A stretch of 64,000 bases of DNA from Paulownia fortunei. Lineage: Eukaryota > Streptophyta > Magnoliopsida > Lamiales > Paulowniaceae. A model generated the notes under the pieces. That model did not search any database, was not told where the DNA came from, and worked only from the letters and a program-made list of their open reading frames with translations. Location of the stretch: contig CM033118.1 in the NCBI GenBank assembly GCA_019321725.1, positions 18,437,815 to 18,501,814 of the forward strand. The letters run 5' to 3'. This document shows, piece after piece, positions 25,035 through 39,400 of this stretch. The position numbers were made by a program, and so were the translations under genes. Numbering within the stretch: the stretch's first letter is position 1; each line of letters begins with the position of its first letter.

Positions 25035-27243
25035 TTCGCCTCAGGAAGATAACAAAAGGAAAAATACAACACAAACAGCGCAAATGGGTGTTGAATTATT
25101 GCTGGAATAGCTTCTAATCTTGGGTAGCTCGAGAGAGAAAAACAGCAGAGAAAGAGGGATTGAAGGGAGAAGGGAATGAATGAATGAAGCAATGAAGGAA
25201 AGAAACGAGAAATTATAGGATGGGGAAAAAGGCAGAGGGGCGGAGAATGCGAGAGAGAGTGTCTGTGGAAATAACCGTCAAGTGTGTGTGTTTCTTGTGC
25301 CGTTGGGTTTTACTTATTTCCTTTGTGAACTCTAATGCTATGTTTCGATTTATAATAATCTTGTGCAAATATATTTTTGAATTAATTGAATCGATATTTT
25401 TATATAAAAAATATATTTGATTGATTTATTTTTAAATTTAAAATAAAAAGAGTTCTCACTCAATTTTTTTTTATAAAAAAAAAACATGTAGGTTTTGAAA
25501 ATAAGTCTCCCACTCCCTATGTGGGCAAGGATAAATCAAGTTTATTTTCTGTGTCTGATTATCGTGTGAGCTGGGCAACTCAACAGAAGATCGGTTGGCA
25601 ATCATCCCTAAACAATTACCATCATCAAAATAACTTTACAATTTCCATACTTGATTCTTGTATGTAGAGGCCTCCATATACCACTACCAAATCAAGATGG
25701 TCTTGATAGACACTGGACAAACTAAAAAACAGGCGCCATGTTTGATTTCATTTTCATTTTTGCATTTTCCTTCTTTGAGACAAGAACTCTTTGTTAATTA
25801 TATTTTTTGGGAATATAATTTTTATTTTTATTCTCTATTATCCTTCACTAATTATAATAAAATAATATTAACAAGATATTACATTTAAAACTATTTATCG
25901 TTAATCACAACAACACAGTTGAAAATATTTCTCATTCTTACCAACAAAACTACTAAACACATTTTCATTATCCATGTTACCAAAATACATGCTTTTACAA
26001 TAATCTCATCAAAATGGCTGAAAATGAAACCAAACATAAATAGAGAATATACACCTAAGCAGCATTCATTTTACCCTTCCTATTGCATCTTCTTACCCTG
26101 CCTAGTTTGCTCCTTGCTCCTATTCATGCATATGATGGGACTACTTGAACCATGGAAGGTATGATTTGTCTTGATTTAGGACCCCTTGTTCAGTCAACTC
26201 AGTCAACTCTATATATTATGAACATCTAAAATCTTTCAAAAAATTATTTCAAGAATGACCAAAACAAATAAATTTTCAAAATGAAATGAAACAATATTTC
26301 CCAAAAGTAAAATTACAGTTGTGTTAAGTGTTACTCGCAATTACATATAAGAAATAAAGACTAATTGCCAACCAATTTTTCCTCCACATTGATGATACTG
26401 AAAACAGGATAGGTGGGGGCGGTGAGAAGTTAGGTTATTTTTCAGCTACTAACCTTTCCGGGCTTGAACCATTTTAGAATATCAATTATATAGTACATTA
26501 GGCCCAAATAATCAATGTTCTAGTGCCAACTGCCAAGTTGACAGTAAATATTCACCTGCCCTCAAAATATTGGACTACAACACAAGAATATAAGGTTGCC
26601 TTTACTTCATGTGGCTCAGTCTGGACTAGGGATTACAACGAGAGCTACAAGTGTAACAGGTCTACCCATCCCGTCTGGGTTTGGTTTCTTATAAACATTA
26701 AAAAAGCAAACTCAACCCATTGGCATCCCTATATCGGACATACATTTTCAGATATCTGTTTTCTTTCTGCAGCAAAGTCGAAAAGAGAGGAATCTCCAGA
26801 AAGAATTTAAGGAGGTGAAAAGAATCCTCCTCAAAACAGCATAGACCTAAAAGTAGAAAACAGAATCACGTTCCATAAACTACAGATGCATGCATATATA
26901 TGTGTGTTCATATTTAGACAATACAATCAGCCAGACCGCTATAGCCATGCACCTACAGAAACAAGAATGCACAAAATAAGAACACCTGGAACGCAATGGA
27001 GATGAATGAGTATAAATATTGGCCACCCCTACATGTCTTTTTGGTTGCAATCCTCTCTAATTGCTTAAGGGCAGAACCCAAGTCCAAAAAGGGGTTCAGC
27101 AATTGTGCCTGTGTGAATATTTCACCCAAAAGAAAGAACTAAACCAAAAGAAAAAGAAAAAAGAATGAGAGAGAAAAAAAGAAATGATTCATATGTTTTC
27201 ATGCCCTTTGACCAGATATCTTGAAACAAAAGACTCGACGACA
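25035..27243. other. Intergenic region upstream of PDH E1 alpha
   Basis: 25035 to about 25250 is the PDH E1 alpha leader/promoter, with purine-rich minus-strand CT tracts. 25320-26400 is AT-rich spacer. About 26900-27243 is the expected 3'UTR of the next minus-strand gene. The plus-strand open frame at 26523-26810 resembles nothing known and has no splice or start context. Confidence 0.55.
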
Positions 27244-30200
27244 CTATATTAGATTTGCCCTCTTCAAAAACCTGATTGTTCTGGAGTAGTACGGCCATAT
27301 TGATTCAACAAAATCCAGGTATCTCTCCACCAACCACCCTTGCAAATCCTTCAATTTTCTCCTAGTCACTTCATTGTAGTCCATGTTTTTTATATCTGCC
27401 ACAGGTTCAAATATGTGTGTTTTCATTGCTTCTTTTAGCTTCCCATGAACAATGTAATCATGTACCAGCAAGTAGTAGACAGGCAGATTCTTGACTACTT
27501 TGACTGTCTGCTTGAAGCTGAATGCATAGAGCCCACACATTGCTCGAAACATCTTTATATAGAGAGCAACAAATAATGGTCCAAGAATCCATAGAGGAGT
27601 CAATTCTTTCGATACTTTCAACCCATATACAAGGTTAACAGCGAGGTACAAAGGGGTGCTGCAAACACCACACAGAACAAATCAACAACAATATTTACAT
27701 GGTGTTTTAGGAGTAATGTAAAGAGTAAATTTTTATGTGTCATCACAGCATTACCTATGTAAACGAAAATGCTTTATCTGTAAATCATTCCTCACAACTA
27801 CATATTAACACCAAAGTTTGGAAGAGGAAGCTACTATGGAGTATACTATAACATAAGTAAAATCAGGTTAAATAAAGCAACTTTTTCTCTCATCTTGATT
27901 GTTAAGCAACAAAACTGATGCTAGTTTGTTTACTTTGTGAAACCACCAAAAACTGAAGTCCAATTAAGGGCCTAGACATTTAATTGACACAATCCACAAC
28001 AGAAACAATAAGAACAAAAATTTTCAACCAGAAATGTCAACATAATTTTCACCAAAAAACCTCTAATAATTTAATGCAGTAAAAAGAAAGAGGGGTAACT
28101 CTTTTGATCATCTTGGAGGTTTTGATGGAACCACAAATCACACTTCTGTATATCAACATCAAAACTCAGTCACACTGCCAACTTTTTTGCCTCCACTCTT
28201 TAAAATTCTGTGTTCGTTTTTCTAAAGAAAAAGGAGTATCCATACAAACATGTGTCTACACCCCAGACTCAGACAGGAGAGAGAGAGGGGGGGGGGGGGG
28301 GTGTTGAACCATCATACTTACAATAATAACAAGGGTATCTTGATTGTTGCATCCAAACCCAGAAAATAGCACCAAACTGCCTTTCGAATTGCACCTCTTT
28401 CTTGCTTTTGTAAAGCATTTGGCATTTCTGACGTTTCCTTAGAAGAAGATTCTTCAAGAACTTCCTCCACTGGTTGGGTTTGTAATGGCGTACGCAGTAA
28501 CATTAACCAGTTCTTCAATAAATTCTGTATAGCCAGTGACCTGGTTGTTGTCTCATCTGCTGCTGTGTAAGGAGCAGGAACAACATTCTGTACCTTCGAA
28601 GATTCTAATGAGGATTCTTCACTCTTATTTTGCAAATAAGAAAGTTTAACAGCATTCTTCAGGGACTTTGAGCCATTAGCTCTGCCGCCAGAATCATCAT
28701 ATTGACTGCTGCCTTTGAAAGCTGATATTTTAAATAATTTTGACTTCGATCCAAGGACAAGAGAAGCTCCTGTACTGGAAGCAAGCTATTTGATCATTTT
28801 CAGTTAAAAACAGCACATGAAAGGATCGAACATTGAACTCCAAAATAAAGATACAATTTCATAAAAGAAAACATCACAAACAAGTAATATAAAGTTTAAA
28901 ATTCCAAGATAGCATTATCTAAAATATCTAATGATATATAGCTTTATGCATATAGCCTTCAAGTTAAATGAAGCCAATCTACTTAATAGACCTGCATAGA
29001 TACTAAAGAGAACATATGTTACATCAATACTTTCAAAAAAAAAAAAAACAGAGTTATAAAATACTTTGATCTACAAAAATTGACCATTCCTACTACAATT
29101 ATATGAAAAAACAAAGACAAATTTGAAGTAACAAACTGCTAATAAATGGAACCCATCATGGATGTGCATTATGACTATCATAGCCTCTAAAACAATCACT
29201 AATGCTATGGTTTATTGTAGCTTTCTTGTCTGACATCGAAAAAACTTGAATAGATAGAATCCACAAAAACATGTGCATTCATGGTAAGACACACATGCTG
29301 GTTAGCATTCCATGCATGAGAAATTTTCATGCAAGTGGAAGATGGCCTCCCTGTATGCCCAATAAGAACAACTCTTTCCTCTCTTGGAAAGTCTTCAACT
29401 TTTGACTTGCTATCTTCAAGCAAACTTGTTCGTTATTTTGAAAGTCAACCTTTAGTAGAGCATATCAAATATTCATCCATATGCAGTCTCATAAAAAAAC
29501 ACGAGAAGGGCAAGAGCATTCAAACTGGTGTTGATAGTTTAGATAATATTCTCTATACATATTCTACTCTATCTGGCCAATATTTATCCAAAATGAATAC
29601 ACCAAAAAAAGTCTACTGTCGTCAAGAACAATTAATTTGCAACACATTTCTTCCTCCATCCAATGATTTTGAGATATCAGTAATGTGAAAGAAATCTCAT
29701 CCAATTTCATACAGAGTTTAAGCAACCAATCAATGCAGGTCCTCCTAAAAGGTACTCAACTTACAAATCATTGGATTCCCTAGAAATGGAAATGATGGTC
29801 CACAGATTAAATGAACATATAAATTTTCACTATACACATATCCTAAACATGAATTTAAAGTCATACATGCACAAGCTCTCACCTTGAACATAATCTGCAT
29901 GTCAAAGAGAAAAATCTATCCTTTCTCCCAACTGCATGGAATGTTGATACAGAATGTTTTAGCTTGCTCCCTCTGCTCCATAATGAAGGCACGGAGGGGA
30001 AAGTGCTATAAGGACCCTGAACAAAGTCACCAAGAACATTTGTTTCATATTTAAGTAAGGCAAAAACAGAATACCATGGAACTGACGATTCAAAAAAATA
30101 AGAATTGATGAAAACAAAGCTAGTGTGTTTTGATTTTGAACAAGAATAAGGACCCTCCAAAGATTTTTACATAAATTTGACTTTATATATAATTAAATAG

Positions 30201-31348
30201 TTCAATTCCATTAAAAGTTGTGTCTTAGAAACATGGTATAAAATTCGAAATTTCATGTTCCATTTGTTAGTAAGTTATAGATTTCAATTGGGTTCGAGGA
30301 TTATAACATGTATCATCAGGTCATATCAATATTTGTTGGGTAATGCATGCATCATGTTGTATCTTGCCGTGCCTACAAGACAGGCACAACTTAGTACCAC
30401 ATATAATAGATAACACGAAAAAGGTAGAAACAGAAAAAAGAAAAAAAAAATCCTTTAAAATATCACAGACCAAAACTTAATGACCTTCCATGACAAATTA
30501 TGTAGCTCGGTTAGAATAAAAGCATCGGATGCAAGTATCAGAAAACCAGGGAGCTAATCCAAAATGCTCCTAAAATATTTGGTAAAAATTGCAGCAGGCA
30601 GAGAATTGAAGCAATGAAATTTCATGGGATCTTCATCAATAGCTGAACCTTTTTTTTCCGGGTAGGGCAGCTTCAACAAGGTGAAACAGGACCATGTGGA
30701 GCTACCAATGAGCATATTCAAGAGTCCACTAAAAGAGCATCCACCCAATAAAATTGCAAGAGAATTGTTTGAGATGGCTTTGGCAGAGTGGATTATTGCC
30801 AGACCAATAACAAAAATTAAGGAACTGATGTCAGCAAAAAATCTAAAGGAAGAAGAAGCCCAAAAATATACAGAACGAGGTTATTGAAAATGAGTTGGTG
30901 TGTCAGTAATTTAACTCAGAGATGTCCCTTAATAGAGTGGGGTGAAGAAGATCCACACAGCCGAACCATGAGAAGGATAAGGTAGAGTTGTGTTGATGTT
31001 CATATAATCTTGTACTTCAGCTACTAAAATATACCAGAAACTTGACCATTAGTGCTTGTATACCATTGTATCGCGCAGGCATGCCCAATCTTTGGAAGCT
31101 CAAAACTGGTTATGACATGTCAAGATCACCTAAACCTTAAATATACTTTGTCCTTCAATAAAAAGGCATGTTTCCACCTAATAATGCATCTACAATCATT
31201 ACAATCATTTAAATACTAAATTACCCAACTCCATAAACATTGGCATACTCTTGCACTGAAAATATATGAGCTCCGTATCTTTAGCATTTTATCTAACAAA
31301 CATATGGTCAGTCATTATTACCTTCAAATGATGGGTTGCCAAAGCCAT
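27244..31348 (-). CDS. Plastid-type membrane protein resembling the EMB2759 family
   Basis: Minus-strand model: coding exons 31348-31322, 30016-29883, 28774-28322 and 27658-27244, preceded by a non-coding first exon ending near 31890; 342 residues. The start ATG and eight further codons (MALATHHLK) lie in a small second exon; splicing to GPYSTFPSVPS restores a continuous frame, which strongly supports the model. The first roughly 75 residues are Ser/Arg/Lys-rich and acid-poor, as in plastid transit peptides. A Glu/Ser-rich linker follows, then two hydrophobic stretches (IPLLLFTPLYLAVNLVYGL and WILGPLFVALYIKM), then a conserved-looking C-terminal part with VKVVKNLPVYYLLVHDY. No enzyme motif. 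It resembles the EMB2759 embryo-defective family from memory; function unknown. Confidence 0.75.
28276..28301. repeat. GA repeat and poly-G run in an intron
   Basis: Short GA dinucleotide repeat running into about fifteen G in the last intron of the EMB2759-like gene, close to the donor of the preceding exon. A long G-run is prone to replication and sequencing slippage. Confidence 0.9.
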
Positions 31349-31888
31349 CGTCTACACCATATGCACACCAACATTTCAAACTGAACTCATAATTGCTCCA
31401 ACAACTGTAAACCCTGAAAAGAAAACCTTCAAGTTGCTTTTGTCGGGTGACATATTATCCAATCAAGATATTCATGAACTGAAAGCATAAAATCAAAAGA
31501 CAGTAACTCCTCTTTCTCTCTTTTCCTCTTGGAAACACAATCTCAAGACTATAAACTCAATAACAAAAGCAAGTTTCAAAAAGGAAGACAATTACAAAAC
31601 CAACCCACCCTCCTGTAAAGTACCCAGCACGCCTTCTTTCTTCATACGTGCAGAATTAAAATTGGGTCAACATTAATTCCCAAAATTAGCGAGAACCATC
31701 ATCTCACATCGAAAAACTTACATTGCTTCTATTTTCGCCCAATTCACATAAATTTCTACATCCACAAACACCCCACCCCCATAAAAACATGCGCACACAG
31801 CACAAACATATCTACCTATACGCATATACATATACATCCGTACACGTATAGACCTATATATAGAGAGAGCGAGAGAGAACGAGCTTAC

Positions 31889-32050
31889 GATGAACTCTGA
31901 GGCGGTGAGAAGATTGATGACGAGTACGAGAATTCCTGCGTTGTATGCGGACGGTTTTTATCTTTGAGAGAGAATTTGCAGAAAGAGAGGAGATTTGGAT
32001 AGAGGAAAGAGAATGGGAAGGGACAAAAATTGGTGAAATTAGGGTTTTTT
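31889..32050 (-). promoter_or_regulatory. First exon and telo-box of the EMB2759-like gene
   Basis: The minus strand carries a pyrimidine-rich leader ending in a good donor (ATC/GTAAGC) near 31889. A telo-box (AAACCCTAA on the minus strand) lies at 32039-32047. No ATG occurs in this exon, so translation must begin downstream. Confidence 0.6.
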
Positions 32051-33426
32051 GAAGGGACTCTTTTTTTTGGTTATTTTATGGAATTTTTACCCAAAAAAGA
32101 AAAAAAAGGAAGGAAAAGTAAAAGGAATCGTTTATTTATTTATTTGTGGTTCAGTTCTTAAACATATTTTTAAAAAATAATGATTGAGGTTCAATGATAA
32201 AATATCATTTTTTTATTTAAAATTCATTTTTACTTTGGTTTGAAAACAAAACTTATTCAAAAACTTACCCGAATTATATTGTTCTTACTCACCTATCCTA
32301 CATACTTTTAAAATTTTAGTCAAAAATTTTAGTCTTCGGGGTTTAAAAAAATCTTTTGCCCCTCTTTTGTTATTTTATTTTTTACACCACCGTCCTACCC
32401 ACGCTCCATCCCCGCCTTTGAAATGCTATATTTTATAGAGAATAAGTTAAATATGTTAATAATAAATAAATATTTATTTTTTAAAATATAAAATATTTAT
32501 CAATCATCCAAATCCAAACACTGAATGTAATATGCACCAAATCATCCAAATCCAAACACTGAATGTAATATGCACCAAATATAGCGTAAACAATATAATA
32601 TACACTAGGTATATGAACACCCAATTTTTATGAAATGTGTATATTAATACACCCACCCTCCCACCACTTCCCAGCCCCAGAGCCACCAATCTGCATCTTC
32701 TGATGCTAACCTTTTTTAGACCAACTGAAACCTGAATCTGTGAGTTATCAAGGTTACACATTTTAAGATCACAAGTATCATAAAATACGGAAACTCTATG
32801 CAATTTAGACTGTGAGCTAACAAATACTTGCTTGGCAAATGAACTCAGTATCCACCAATTCCCTGAGGGAAACTCAAGCAAAACCACTTAACAAATGCAT
32901 TTTACTTGCACCTAAAAGGCGGGTATAATCAATAAAACACGGGGCACCAAACAGGACTAGCAATTATGAACCCAGTGGACAAAACGGAGACCGGCAGAAA
33001 GATGACAAGGTTCCGACAAAATATGAAATATTAGCTAAAATCTACCTTTCTACTTCGTTCTTTGGCCTGCTGTAATGCAGGGCACACATCTGACTACCAA
33101 ATACACAAAATGCTACATTTGCTAAGGTTACAAATTGCAACCACATTACAGCGTATCGAATCAATTACAATTGTAAAATGGGTTATCGCTTCTGATTTCC
33201 TTGATCTAACACAACACATCCCTCAACGGTGTGCCCTAACCTGGCCCCTAGTCCTGCTCAATGCACGTGTCACCAGTCAACAGATAAAACTAGTTTTTAC
33301 TTGAAATAAAGATCATATCTAAGCCGCAAATACCAGGATACATACCTAATCAAGTAAAGACAATAAATTTGGAAGATTGGCTTCAACAGACAAAACGGCA
33401 TCTAATACTCACATCTCACTTCTCAA
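32051..33426. other. Spacer and MOS1 3' flank
   Basis: AT-rich spacer (32051-32500), a perfect 38-bp tandem repeat, then the expected MOS1 3'UTR. Short open frames (32504-32887, 33062-33304) have no recognisable domain. Confidence 0.55.
32503..32578. repeat. Perfect 38-bp tandem duplication
   Basis: Two identical, adjacent 38-bp units (32503-32540 and 32541-32578), each starting ATCATCCAAATCCAAAC. Perfect identity means a recent event. Confidence 0.95.
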
Positions 33427-36400
33427 TCAGTCCTGACCAGAGTCTACATGGAGGGCACCACTTTGTCGCCTGTATAAATTTCCTCCACGTTTGGAGCGAC
33501 TCTGGCCTCTTTCCCTGTGTCTTTGGTCCATACTATCAGCTCCATCCGCTGGCTCCTCAACCTTTTCAGGTTTGTTACCCTTGAAAGGACCAACTGGCTG
33601 GTACTCATAGTGCACATTCTGCCTCTGTCTATCCCGAAATGCAGGTATGTTATGTGGCCTGTTATCATGCCCTGAAGACCAATCTCCACGAGATTCATGG
33701 CCTCTGACAGAACGACTGTTTTGTCTTCCATTTCTCCTAGATCCTGATGGATTATTGCGTTCAAGCTGATCATCTGTGTAAGCAGTAGGAGGTGATTCAC
33801 CAGAGCCAACTGGATCTTGGTTTGGGGAATAGGGACGCCCTTTTGCTGGGGCAGGCTTCTTTTCAAACTCTTGACGATGGCCTACAGTTGACTCCTCAGC
33901 CACATTACTTTTGACATTGACAGATTGACCTGGCTGAGGTTTATTAATGTTTCCGCTCTCCTTATCATGTCGAAGTGCAGCTTGTACCTTATGCTGGGGA
34001 TAATCCTCCTTTGAAGGCCTGTTAATTTCTGTGGTCACAGATTCATTTCCAATAGTTCTGTTTCCATGCTGATTATTTGCAGAATTTGAGTTAGACTTGG
34101 GTTGCCAATGAGATGATGTCCGCTCTGCAAAGCTGCGATTCTCTTTTGAACCAATAGTTCTGTCTGTCTGATTCACATCAGGTGCTGCAGACTGAATACA
34201 ACTTCCATCAATTTCACCACTATAAATATTCTCAGGATCAGGATTATTTACAATGCCTCTAGGGCCCCTAGGTGGATGTCTCTTTCCTCTGCCTGCTGCT
34301 CCCTGATCTTTCACTGAAGGATATTTGCCCCCTGCAGCTGTGGTTGTATTACTGGGCACATTATAGTGATCACTGGTATTGACGATACCAGAAGTTTTGG
34401 TTTCAGCATTTGCTGAATTTATCTCACTTTTCACAAAATGACCAAGCTCCTTAGATTGTTGAATGTCCTTGGTTGGCTCAGATGTTGGAGACAGCCCAAC
34501 ATGCACACCCTTCATATGAGATGAATCTGTTGAACCCCGTTGCCTCCAGGTCCCACCATGATCTTTCCTATGCTTGTTATGGCTGTCATCCCCTTCATTT
34601 ATCTCTAAACTAGACCCGACATGTGCAGCTGCAGAGCTTACAGGTTGTGGACTAGCAGAACTACCTGACCCAGATTGTTCCCTCCCAGCACCCTCATTTG
34701 ATCTAGATGAACTAATTGAAGATGACAAAGGTGGAATGCTACCTTGCTGAGCCAATTCCTTTGCCACAGGCTTCGGAACATATCTCTCCATTTCAGCCCT
34801 CTTGCCTTTCAAACTATTCTGCACCATATTATTACCCTTAGATGAATTAGCTGATTCCTGTATAGATATTGGACTTGCTTCAACTGAATCCTTGGCCTTG
34901 TTCTGTGTGCGCACAGGAGCCCACACAGCAGTATCACTACCATGAAGCTTGTCCATGAATCTATTAGCCTGTTGACTTCTTGGCAATCTGCGGGAGGGGT
35001 GACGTTTCCACTGATTGGATACTCTGCTTTGGGATTCTTCACTGGGTAAAGAAGAGCATATCTCCTGAGCCTGCACTGCTCTATCAGGCTCAATCACTGT
35101 TGAGACAGAGTTATCCAAATTTGACAAAGAATCCTTCGCGTCACCATTCTCAATTGACTCCTTTCCAGGATTAATGTCTGACATTACTGGTGGTAAAGCA
35201 GGATCTGCAGGGGTCTCATCCAGTTTGTGCTTATTTTTACTACTCCTATTACTTTTCCTTCTTTGATGGGCAGATGGCTCAACCACAGTATCAGACGTGT
35301 TGGGCACAATTGACTCACTCAGTTTGATTTCACTTGAAGGACCCTCGTGCACTGTAATATCAATAGTAGCTACACGAGTATTATCTTTTTGTGCCTCAGC
35401 TGCAACATTTGGGACAGATTTTTCATTCAAGCTCTTGTGCAATGAACTATTCTGCTTCTGATTATAGCCTGTTCTCTTGTGCCTAGAGATGCCTCCATCA
35501 TTAAATTGAGATGCTACTTTCCTAGCACTGCCATCATGAGCATCTTCATGCATAGGCAAAGGAGACACATTGGACTCTAAACCTGTTTGTTGTATCTCCA
35601 GGGGAAAATTTCTTGACACTTCAACAGATTCTCCAGCCTGACTTGCATTGATGTCTCTGTCTACAGCAGCAACATTAGGGTTCGAGACCAGATTCAAGCC
35701 AGGTTCTTGGAACTCGTGATCAGCCATCAATGGTTCACCAACCGTACGTGATTCTTCTTGTTCTCCATGGATGTCACCCATGGCCTCAGTTCTCTCAGCC
35801 TTCTGGTTTGCAGCTTCACCTGCTAGTGTTCGCCGGTTCAATTCTTCCAATTTAGCCAAAGCCTTGGCCTTCTGCTCCCTTGTTCTTTCTTCCTCTTCCT
35901 TCTGTAGTTGTAGCGCACGTTGCTTCGCTAACTCTCTCATCTTGGCCCGCTGATTGAATACATAAAGATAAGGTCACTGTGAAACTAAAAGATACACACG
36001 ACAAGTGGGGAACATTAACAAATGTACAATATAAACCTGTGCCTGAATATCATTTGAATCATATGTTTCAACTGAATCTCCTTCAATCTTCCCTGCCAGA
36101 TTGATCACAGAATTCTCAGAAGCCTCCCCAACAATATTAGGTCCATGTGCATCGGTATCAGGGGCAGATTCAATATTTGAAGCTGTAATCGCACTTGAGG
36201 ATTCAGTGGCAAGAGGCTTCCTCCGCCATCCATCAGCATCTTGACTGTTGAACTTTCCTTTGCCACGATGATCAACTCTACCCTGCCCACCATGATATGA
36301 TCTCCTGTAAGGTAAAACAGTTATTTAGCAATGTGCATATATGCAATTCCACACATACACACAAACACACACAAAAAAAAATAAAAAAAAAAAAATGCAA

Positions 36401-39400
36401 GTGTAAAACATAGCATAAGCATATTTTTTGTATCAGACCTAGACATGACAGCCATGGGCTGTATTGGCTTATCACCAACAGGAACAATCACTTCATGGGG
36501 GACAGAGACAAAATCTCTGGAAACAGGAGTCCTTTCAAAAGATCCAGCAGTATTACTAACTTCACTGGTATAATTATTAATCTTCATATCAACCATTTGA
36601 GACCCATTCCTTTCTTCTTCCCTGTTATAAGCACTGGGGAATCATTTCGTCCATCAGAAACACGGATTTTTGCGTTTAAGCCATCAATTTTATGCATTAG
36701 AGATGATTTTTTTGTTGCAGCCGCTAATGATGAATCTCTCTCACTAGAAAGGGGTAGCTGAGGCATTTCCGGAGGAAAAGATGGCACACTTTCAGATTTA
36801 TTTGTCCAATTATCATTAAATGCTTTTACATTGGCCATGTTTTCAAATGACTTCACTTTCCCACCGTCTGCTGAATGAACTCTATATTCATAACTGCGGG
36901 AAGAGTTCTCGCTTGGTGTTGACCTCTTGGCAAATATAGCTTCTTCTGTGTCCTCTTCAGCCCCCCACTCATTCTTTCGGGAGGATATCATAGGAAGGCG
37001 ACTTTTTCCAGGATATGAGACATTAGGTTGCATGTTGTGCTCCCGATTTTCTCCTCCCCCCCTCTGGTCGCACTCATTATGGTTCTTTAGAGGAACTCTT
37101 TTTGGCCCTTGAGTATCCTCCAAATGATCAGCTTCCACTTGTTCTGACAATGTTTTGCCAGCAGGACCACGTCCAGCAGCTCTGCCATGAGAAGCAATAT
37201 CAGGAGCAGGGGCTGGATAACCATTATAAACAGGGGGACCTCTTGCCATGCCCATATATGGAATATCCCGTTCACTGCCCATTGGTGGTCCATAATAACC
37301 CTCAAAAGCTATTGGGCCAGGGGGCCCAGGGTAGAAGCCAGGCCTAAACGGCATACCTGGACGTGCATAGGCATCAGGCATCTGTGGCCTGTATAAATCT
37401 CCATTTTTAGGATGGGGTCCTCTAGGACCTGGTGGTGGAACTGGCTGTGAACCTGCTAAAGGTGGAGGTGGAATCTGAGGATGATAATAAGGAAATGGTT
37501 CCATTGGAAAGCCAACAGGAGCCCCAAATGCTGGACCCCGAGGACGTCCCCCATACCAAACACCAGCTGGACCATTCATAGGAGGGCCACGCCACGCATC
37601 AAAACGCTGAGGAGCTGCGTTGGCATTAAAATATTGATGGGGATCCCCCTGCCATTTCTCCATGCTAGGATGGATATCATCCTCTGCACTTTGGGAACCA
37701 TCTGCCCTCCATGTATTCACAGTTCCATCCTTCACATCTGCACTCAAAGAAGCATACCATTAAGCATATTTCTACAGGAACTGAATTAGTGTCGGCAATT
37801 TAGAAGACAGATGTGTGCAGACCAGCCTGGGGATTTGTATCCTCTTTCGCCTGAGCTATTCTACCAGAAGCTGAGCTAGGACGGCCATGATCTGTCAAGG
37901 GAAGTTGGCTAAAGGTCAGTACAGCATACGCTTATATATCCATCTGTACACACCCTTCCCCAAAATGTGTTCACATGTATAAGCAAGACAAATGGCAGCC
38001 AAAAGACGGAATGAAAAAACAGAAAACTCAGAGTGACATAATAAAGAGCATTGAAGTATTTCAAATATATTGACTAATTCTTGGTATTCAGGGAGGGTAT
38101 GATCTAGGCTGTAGATATAGGATTGCCCATCATAAAGAGCTGGATCAATCTGTAGGTATTCTTCAAATAACTCAAACAGGAGACAAAATAGCCTCTAAAA
38201 TTAGTATTGCAAATGACTCACTCAAATCATTTACAACCAAAAGATGCAAGGTCTTGACACTACAAATGCACACAAAAGAAAACTGTGGAGACAACTAGAA
38301 TTTGAACGCAACAGTGAATGCGTAGCATCAATAAATGACAAAGGTATAGTCATTCTATGTGCATACAAATACCTTCTGATTCAATATTCATCACCGAATT
38401 GTCTTTCTCAGAACCAAGAGTTGGAAAATCTCCAGAACTCAGTGAGAACCCATCTTCCTTGGATGATTTTACACCCTGCAAATTTACCTACATTTAGCCC
38501 ATAACAAAGAAATGCAGTACAATTTGTATAAATTAAATTGGGGATTCAGACACCATGCTTATAAACAAGCAATTCTAGAGACTAAAATTGGTGATACACA
38601 TGCCATCAACATGGATAACCACTATAAGTCTAATATAGCTGCTAAGGATGAATCACTGAGAAAGTTAGTTTTATTACCATACTATATAAGTGTATTTAGT
38701 GATGAGAACTAAAGACCAAGTTACTAAATCCTACCAATCTTTCGGCAGTATTACTTGGACCCCATGCTGATGAACTTTTGGGGACAGGCTCTGCAAACCT
38801 TGAAAGCTGTGAGCTATTAGGTCTGTTTTCTGCGCTTCTAGGACGCAATGATGTCGATGATGTCTGATTTGATGACAATGTCCCAGAAGCCGATGAAGGT
38901 CTAGAATTTGCACCCCAAGCATTGGCAACAGGTTCATGTGTTCTATCACTACCAGCAGTTGATGGTCGAGTACCAGTTCCACCTGATGAAGGACGGCCGC
39001 TAAGATGACTAGGTGAAACAGTACCACCATCAGCATTTGGTGACAGTGATGAAGAGATCCATGGATTTGAACCAGAGGAAGATGAGCGGCTTCCCCAGCT
39101 TAGAGTACCCCTATTCAGGAAAAAAGGCTCAATCAATTTAATTGGGAAACAGTGCGGAAAGAAGTATGCAAAGAAGCGCTTCTCACGAACGAGGAGCTTG
39201 TGTTGAAGAAAACTGCACCAGCTGTACTTGAAAGAAGAACTAAAGAAAGAAGTACTCAGCACTCACTTGGGAACAATTTCAACATTCGGATCCAACCCAT
39301 GATTCTCCAACCTTCAAATAAAATCACAAACATTGTCAGCCAATCACAGAAAATATGAAGGCTAAAAACCAGGAGAAAAAGGCAGGAAAATAAGAAAGGA